From assembly GCA_902563305.1 (NCBI GenBank), contig CACEWP010000009.1:1-47426 (forward strand): 47,426 nt of DNA, in the 5' to 3' direction. Source of the DNA: an uncultured Alphaproteobacteria bacterium. Its GTDB lineage: Bacteria > Pseudomonadota > Alphaproteobacteria > Methylaequorales > Methylaequoraceae. The notes beneath the pieces are model-generated. The model was given only the letters and a program-made list of their open reading frames with translations, did no database searches and was not told where the DNA came from. Position 1 is the first letter of the stretch. Every line of letters begins with the position of its first letter. Positions 43,165-47,426 of this stretch are shown here, piece by piece. A program made the position numbers and the translations under genes.

Positions 43165-45114
43165 ATGTTTTTAAATTTTTTAACTATCATTATTATTTTT
43201 TTTATTAATCCAACTTTTGCCCTAGAGTTTCCAAATCAAGATGAGATTGTTAAAGTTGAAATCATTCCATCAAAAGGTATTTTTAATGAAAATGGAGTGT
43301 TTTATTTCGGTATAAAATTTGATTTAAAGGATGGTTGGAAAACATATTGGAAAAATCCAGGTGATGCAGGTGCTCCCTTAAATATTAGCTGGGAAGATAA
43401 TATACATAAACCCAATGATATTGAAATTCTATATCCATTCCCAAAAAAATTTATTGATAAAGGAGTCACAACTATTGGATACGACAGTCAAGTGGTTTTT
43501 CCTGTAAAAATTAATTCAAATGGACAAAAAAAAATAAATAGAAAAATTCAGCTAGATTATCTTATTTGTAAAGATATTTGTATACCCTACTCTGAAACAA
43601 GGATTCTAAATATCGATTTTAATAAAAAAAGAGACTCTTTAATTTTTAGTAAAAGTCTAAGAACTGTACCAGAGAAAAATCAAAATTATTTCACAATATC
43701 TTATAACAATATTTCAAAGGAGAAATTGAAAATTATAATTGATGGCTATGAAAAGCTTGATAGCTTAAACGTATATGGTTATTCCGATGAAACTAACATT
43801 AAAATTGAAAAATTGGAAAATTCATTTGAAGTTTTTTTAGATGATGATGCGGCAAATCTCACCAGACCAATATTATTTTCAATATCTGACGGAGAAAATT
43901 TTGAGGAAGTCTCATTAGCTATAAAAAAAGAACAGAGATTACTTTATTTTATTTTATTGGCTTTAGCAGGAGGTTTTATTTTAAACTTTATGCCCTGTGT
44001 TCTTCCTGTTTTATCATTAAAACTTTATTCATTTCTAAAAATACCAAAAGATAATTTTAAAAATATTCGTATAAACTGCTTTTTTATAATTGCTGGAATA
44101 GTGGCTTCTTTTTTGGTTTTAGCTAGTTTGGTTATATTATTGAAATCAATCGGAGAAAGCGTTGGTTGGGGGTTTCAATTTCAGAATCGTTATTTTTTAT
44201 TTTTTATATTAATAATCATAATGTTATTCAGTTTAAATTTATTAGGATTCTTTGAAATATTTTTATCCCAACGTCTATTGAATAAGATTAATACGAGTTT
44301 AGGTGCGGATAATCATAGTAGTCAATTTTTTTCTGGTGCTTTTGCAACTTTATTGGCAACACCTTGTAGCGCACCTTTTTTAGGTACAGCTATTGGTTTT
44401 TCAATGGGTGCATCGACTTTAGAAATTTTATTAATTTTTTTGAGTATAGCGTTAGGTTTTTCATTACCATATTTATTTTTTATTATTATTCCAAAAATAA
44501 TAACTTTTTTCCCAAAACCAGGAAAATGGATGGAAAATTTAAGATTTTTTCTAGGACTACTTCTTTTATTTTCTTTTATATGGTTAGTAAATCTTTTTAA
44601 TGTAAATCATACTTTGATTTTAGTTCTTACAACCATGATTCTAGTTTTTGCCTATCTTAGAAGAAAAACTAAATTTGTAATGTTTTTGTCTATTTTGTTT
44701 CTCCTAACAAATATATTAATCTTATCAGATAGGTTGTTTGTTGATAGAAAAGATATTAAATGGGAAGAATTCAGAGAAGAATCCTTGTTAAGATACATTG
44801 AAGATAACAGAATTGTTTTAATTGATGTAACAGCTGATTGGTGCGTAACTTGTAATTTTAATAAAGTTACAACTTTGAATTCTAAAACATTAGCAGAATT
44901 TTTTATTAAATATAAGGTTGTTACTATTAGAGCAGATTGGACAAATAAAGATAAAAAAATATTAGATTTTATAAATCAATATGGAAGATATGGAATACCT
45001 GTAAACCTGATTTATGGTCCAAAAAACAAAGAAGGAATTTTATTGCCAGAAATTCTTTCAAAGGATATTGTAATAAGTGAATTATTAAAAGTAGGTGTAA
45101 ATAATGATAATTGA
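43165..45114 (+). CDS. dsbD: DsbD/ScsB-type thiol:disulfide reductase
   Basis: Moves reducing power from the cytoplasm to the periplasm. After a signal peptide (residues 1-19) comes a large N-terminal domain with Cys135 and Cys139 (YLICKDICIPY). The membrane domain has the cysteines Cys278 (NFMPCVLPVL) and Cys401 (ATPCSAPFLG). The C-terminal thioredoxin domain has the WCxxC site at Cys560 and Cys563 (DWCVTCNFNK). At 649 aa with this N-terminal domain it is closer to ScsB-like than to short CcdA proteins. It overlaps the peroxiredoxin gene by 11 nt. Confidence 0.92.
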   Translation: MFLNFLTIIIIFFINPTFALEFPNQDEIVKVEIIPSKGIFNENGVFYFGIKFDLKDGWKTYWKNPGDAGAPLNISWEDNIHKPNDIEILYPFPKKFIDKGVTTIGYDSQVVFPVKINSNGQKKINRKIQLDYLICKDICIPYSETRILNIDFNKKRDSLIFSKSLRTVPEKNQNYFTISYNNISKEKLKIIIDGYEKLDSLNVYGYSDETNIKIEKLENSFEVFLDDDAANLTRPILFSISDGENFEEVSLAIKKEQRLLYFILLALAGGFILNFMPCVLPVLSLKLYSFLKIPKDNFKNIRINCFFIIAGIVASFLVLASLVILLKSIGESVGWGFQFQNRYFLFFILIIIMLFSLNLLGFFEIFLSQRLLNKINTSLGADNHSSQFFSGAFATLLATPCSAPFLGTAIGFSMGASTLEILLIFLSIALGFSLPYLFFIIIPKIITFFPKPGKWMENLRFFLGLLLLFSFIWLVNLFNVNHTLILVLTTMILVFAYLRRKTKFVMFLSILFLLTNILILSDRLFVDRKDIKWEEFREESLLRYIEDNRIVLIDVTADWCVTCNFNKVTTLNSKTLAEFFIKYKVVTIRADWTNKDKKILDFINQYGRYGIPVNLIYGPKNKEGILLPEILSKDIVISELLKVGVNNDN

Positions 45115-45577
45115 AAATGAAAAATTCCCAAAAGTTACTTTTTATCAAATTACTGATTCAGGTCCATCACCCATTGAATCAGACAAAATATTTAATAATA
45201 AAATAATTTTAGTTGGAGTTCCTGGAGCTTTTACTCCTACATGCAGTGAGGAACATATTCCTGGATATAAAAAATTAAAGGATGAATTCTTTAAAAAGGA
45301 CATTGAAAAAATTTACGTTGTATCTACTAATGATCCTTTCATTATGAAATCTTGGAGTGTTTCTCTTGGAATTAGTGAAATTGATTTTATATCAGACGGG
45401 AATGGTGAATTCAGAGGAAAGAGCGGCCTAGAAATTGATTTATCGAGTGTTGGTTTAGGTAAAAGATTATCTAGATTTGCCATGTTGATTGAAAGTGGTG
45501 TTGTAAAGAAAGTTTTTAATGAAGAGGGCCCTGGACTTGATGTAAGCAAGGCTGAAAACGTACTCAAATCAATTTAA
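45104..45577 (+). CDS. Peroxiredoxin (Prx5/AhpC-TSA type)
   Basis: Thiol peroxidase of 157 aa reducing hydrogen peroxide or organic peroxides. The peroxidatic Cys47 lies in VGVPGAFTPTCSEEHIPGY, the Prx5 signature. SWSVSLGI, SDGNGEFRGKSGLEIDLSS and RFAMLIESGVVKKVF follow the family. I see no signal peptide, so it should be cytoplasmic. It starts 11 nt inside dsbD, suggesting coupled translation and a shared thiol-stress role. The last 9 nt overlap the convergent rnhA. Confidence 0.9.
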   Translation: MIIENEKFPKVTFYQITDSGPSPIESDKIFNNKIILVGVPGAFTPTCSEEHIPGYKKLKDEFFKKDIEKIYVVSTNDPFIMKSWSVSLGISEIDFISDGNGEFRGKSGLEIDLSSVGLGKRLSRFAMLIESGVVKKVFNEEGPGLDVSKAENVLKSI

Positions 45578-46015
45578 TTTTAGAGCCTCATCTCTAGCAA
45601 GCTTATCGACTTCTTCATTAAACTGATCACCACTGTGTCCTTTAACCCAGTTCCATTTAATTTCGTGGTTTTTAGTTAGATCATCCAACAAAATCCAAAG
45701 ATCCTTATTCTTTACTTTTTTCTTATTAGAGCCCAGCCAATTATTTTTTTTCCATTGAAATATCCATGATTGAACGCCATTAATAACATATTTACTATCT
45801 GTAAAAACTATTAGATTACTTTGTAATGGAATCGACTTTAAAGATTCTATTATAGCTGTTAGCTCCATTCTGTTGTTTGTGGTAGTCACTTCTGATCCAA
45901 CTCTTTGTATTCTTTTTTTATTTTTTTTATCAAAAATTATTGTTGCCCATCCTCCGGGGCCTGGATTACCTAAGCATGCTCCATCGGTATATATAATGTA
46001 ATCTAGATCACTCAA
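45569..46015 (-). CDS. rnhA: Ribonuclease HI
   Basis: Cleaves RNA in RNA-DNA hybrids. The four acidic active-site residues are visible: Asp11 in YTDGACLGNPGPGGWATI, Glu in NNRMELTAI, Asp in TDSKYVINGVQSW and Asp in LARDEA, with VKGHSGDQFNEEVD between. Length is 148 aa. The start is TTG at 46015, giving MSDLDYIIYTDG, 8 nt inside thrB; no ATG occurs upstream of the first active-site Asp. Last gene of an atpF-thrB-rnhA run. Confidence 0.95.
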   Translation of the reverse strand: MSDLDYIIYTDGACLGNPGPGGWATIIFDKKNKKRIQRVGSEVTTTNNRMELTAIIESLKSIPLQSNLIVFTDSKYVINGVQSWIFQWKKNNWLGSNKKKVKNKDLWILLDDLTKNHEIKWNWVKGHSGDQFNEEVDKLARDEALKLN

Positions 46016-46964
46016 AATAATCTCCTGATGATTTAATATTCATATGAAAATTGAGTATCTTATAAAATTCTAGTGGATCTTTTGGTTTCAAAAATTTATT
46101 TTTATTACAATTTATTGAATCATATATTCTCGTAAATAAAAATCTTAGAGCTGCACCTCTAAGTAAAATATTTAAATTTTGAAATTCCTCTTTTTCAAGC
46201 TTTCTGATTGATTCATAACCTGACAATAAATTTAGAAAAAAATTCTGAACAAATTTTTGTTTATAAAAACACCATGCGTTAATAGTAATAGCAAAGTCAT
46301 ATGAAAGGAAATCAAAACATGAAAAGTAGAAATCTAAAAATCCTGAGATTTTCTTGTTTTTAAAAAAAACATTATCGGGGAATAGATCTGCGTGAATAAC
46401 CCCATCAGGTAATTTTCTTGGCCAATTATAAGAAACAAATTCGATCTCTTTAAGAATTATATTATGCGAGTTTGGAATAATATATTCAAGATCCTTTGAA
46501 ATTTTTTTAAAAGTTTGTTTCCAATAATTTAAGCCAAAATTATTTTTCACTAAAAGTCTATTTTTTTTATTTGCTAAATGAAATTTAGCTAATTTTTCTC
46601 CTACTTGAAAACAATCAACATTTGTCCACTCCTTTTTGGACCGACCTTCTAAAAAAATGAAGACTGCCATTTTCTTTTTCTTGATTATATTAACAAATTC
46701 TCCATGTTTATCTTTTATAGGGATTGGACAATCAATACCGTGTGATTGAGAATTTATCATTACTTCGAAATAAAAGGGAATTTGAGATACATCTACTCGT
46801 TTTTCAAAAATTGTTACTATAAATCGATCTTTGTCTGTAACAATTAGATAGTTAGTATTTTCGATACCTTCTTGAATACCTTCGTATGAGATTAGTTTAC
46901 CTAGTTCATACCTTGTTAAAATTTCTTTTATATTGGCTTTCGAAAGTTCTGTATGTACAGCCAT
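46008..46964 (-). CDS. thrB: Homoserine kinase (ThrB, aminoglycoside kinase-like type)
   Basis: Phosphorylates homoserine for threonine synthase. The 318 aa protein is of the type II homoserine kinase family with protein-kinase-like fold: YEGIQEGIENTNYLI, the catalytic loop GVIHADLFPDNVFF and GFLDFYFSCFDFLSYDFAI, the DFG-like metal site. thrB followed by rnhA is a recurrent alphaproteobacterial pair. It starts 6 nt after the atpF stop, so may share its transcript, although promoter sequence inside atpF cannot be excluded. Confidence 0.92.
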   Translation of the reverse strand: MAVHTELSKANIKEILTRYELGKLISYEGIQEGIENTNYLIVTDKDRFIVTIFEKRVDVSQIPFYFEVMINSQSHGIDCPIPIKDKHGEFVNIIKKKKMAVFIFLEGRSKKEWTNVDCFQVGEKLAKFHLANKKNRLLVKNNFGLNYWKQTFKKISKDLEYIIPNSHNIILKEIEFVSYNWPRKLPDGVIHADLFPDNVFFKNKKISGFLDFYFSCFDFLSYDFAITINAWCFYKQKFVQNFFLNLLSGYESIRKLEKEEFQNLNILLRGAALRFLFTRIYDSINCNKNKFLKPKDPLEFYKILNFHMNIKSSGDYFE

Positions 46965-46970
46965 TTGTAA

Positions 46971-47426
46971 TTAGAGGATTTGCTTTGGTATATTTTTTAA
47001 TGAATTTTCAATTAACTTTATATTTTGCTTATGTGATAGATTATTTTTGATTCTAACCTCTGTGTATTGAATAACTCTATCCATAATCAAATTTTTAAGT
47101 TCATCTTTAAGTTTATTTTCCAATTGAGTTGATATTAAATTATAGTTATTTATTCTTCTTAACATTACTTCCTCAATATCTTTATTTAGTTTATCATTGA
47201 TTTTTTTAATTTCTTTTTTTGTTTCATCCTGAATTCTTTTAATTAAAATTTCGTTATCTTTTTGTTTAGCTTTTTGTTCTTTATAAAGTGCTTCTGCTTC
47301 CTTTTTAAGTGTGATTGATTCATCAATACTTTTTTTAAGATCATTAATTTTTTTATCAAGATTTCCAGATAATTGATTAATAATTGGTTTGATTGAAATT
47401 AGAACAAAGAGAATAAAAGAAATCGC
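46971..47426 (-). CDS. atpF: ATP synthase F0 subunit b (5' end outside window)
   Basis: Peripheral stalk subunit of ATP synthase. The open frame continues to the window edge without a start, giving at least 151 codons. It begins in a hydrophobic segment (AISFILFVLISIKPIINQL), then a long charged coiled coil, for example DLKKSIDESITLKKEAEAL and QKAKQKDNEILIKRIQDE, and a helical C-terminus ending KNIPKQIL. This membrane-anchor plus coiled-coil layout with KPI after the helix is that of subunit b. It could be b or b'; being the last gene on this side favours b. Confidence 0.8.
   Translation of the reverse strand, partial: AISFILFVLISIKPIINQLSGNLDKKINDLKKSIDESITLKKEAEALYKEQKAKQKDNEILIKRIQDETKKEIKKINDKLNKDIEEVMLRRINNYNLISTQLENKLKDELKNLIMDRVIQYTEVRIKNNLSHKQNIKLIENSLKNIPKQIL

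Noticed and set aside
1-47426. tRNA, rRNA, CRISPR, insertion sequences, prophage or integron
   Set aside because: No gap is long enough for rRNA or mobile elements, no tRNA-like GTTCRA context was seen in the gaps, and no spaced repeats, transposase, integrase or phage genes are present.

Overview
The window is a gene-dense, AT-rich (roughly 30% G+C by eye) stretch of bacterial chromosome from what looks like a free-living, streamlined alphaproteobacterium. Support: alphaproteobacterial gene neighbourhoods (rsmE-gshA beside ubiA, tldD divergent from coxB-coxA-ctaB-coxF-ctaG-coxC-surf1, pmbA/cysQ/lipid A genes with DUF4170, lspA followed by a BamF-like lipoprotein and two M16 peptidases), an aa3-type oxidase and lipid A genes. 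Low G+C, many AAA/TTT/ATT codons, overlapping genes and about 98-99% coding (estimated by summing the gaps) fit SAR11/HIMB59-like marine lineages, but the sequence alone does not fix the lineage. I count 50 protein genes, two of them cut by the window edges. I see no tRNA, rRNA, CRISPR array, insertion sequence, prophage or pseudogene. No gene-free gap exceeds 300 bp.

Layout. 1-1781 (minus): ffh then rpsP. 1904-4898 (plus): dapF-mtaB-ftsY. 4895-6052 (minus): a lone exported PQQ-type sugar dehydrogenase. 6088-17604 (plus): a long collinear run, MaoC hydratase-ribF-ileS-lspA, then behind its own promoter a lipoprotein, a BamF-like lipoprotein, two M16 peptidases, pgi and mutL. 17608-19607 (minus): puuD-like amidotransferase-rluB-rsmD. 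19646-20468 (plus): cyclophilin-like protein-tadA. 20469-21734 (minus): purD. 21777-23899 (plus): xseA-M23 peptidase. 23896-30630 (minus): pmbA-cysQ-msbA-DUF374 acyltransferase-waaA-lpxK, an outer-membrane lipid module. 30690-30875 (plus): DUF4170. 30866-31753 (minus): ubiA. 31763-34104 (plus): rsmE-gshA-chorismate mutase. 34097-35500 (minus): tldD. 35661-42544 (plus): the cytochrome c oxidase operon ending in thrC. 42551-43117 (minus): algH. 43165-45577 (plus): dsbD-peroxiredoxin. 45569-47426 (minus): atpF-thrB-rnhA.

How they work together. The content is mostly housekeeping: co-translational targeting (Ffh, FtsY), lipoprotein maturation and outer-membrane biogenesis (LspA, BamF-like, MsbA, LpxK, WaaA), aerobic respiration (Cox subunits, heme O synthase, copper chaperone, UbiA, ATP synthase b), amino-acid and cofactor synthesis (DapF, ThrB, ThrC, chorismate mutase, RibF, GshA), RNA modification (MtaB, TadA, RsmD, RsmE, RluB) and DNA maintenance (MutL, XseA, RNase HI).

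I did not find a clear new multi-gene system. The places most worth a second look are the promoter with three back-to-back perfect palindromes ahead of an unrecognised lipoprotein gene (10747-10809), a terminator-like hairpin in the leader of ffh (1803-1837), a 28-residue CoxF-like gene (38991-39077), and the near-total absence of space at all eight convergent gene ends.
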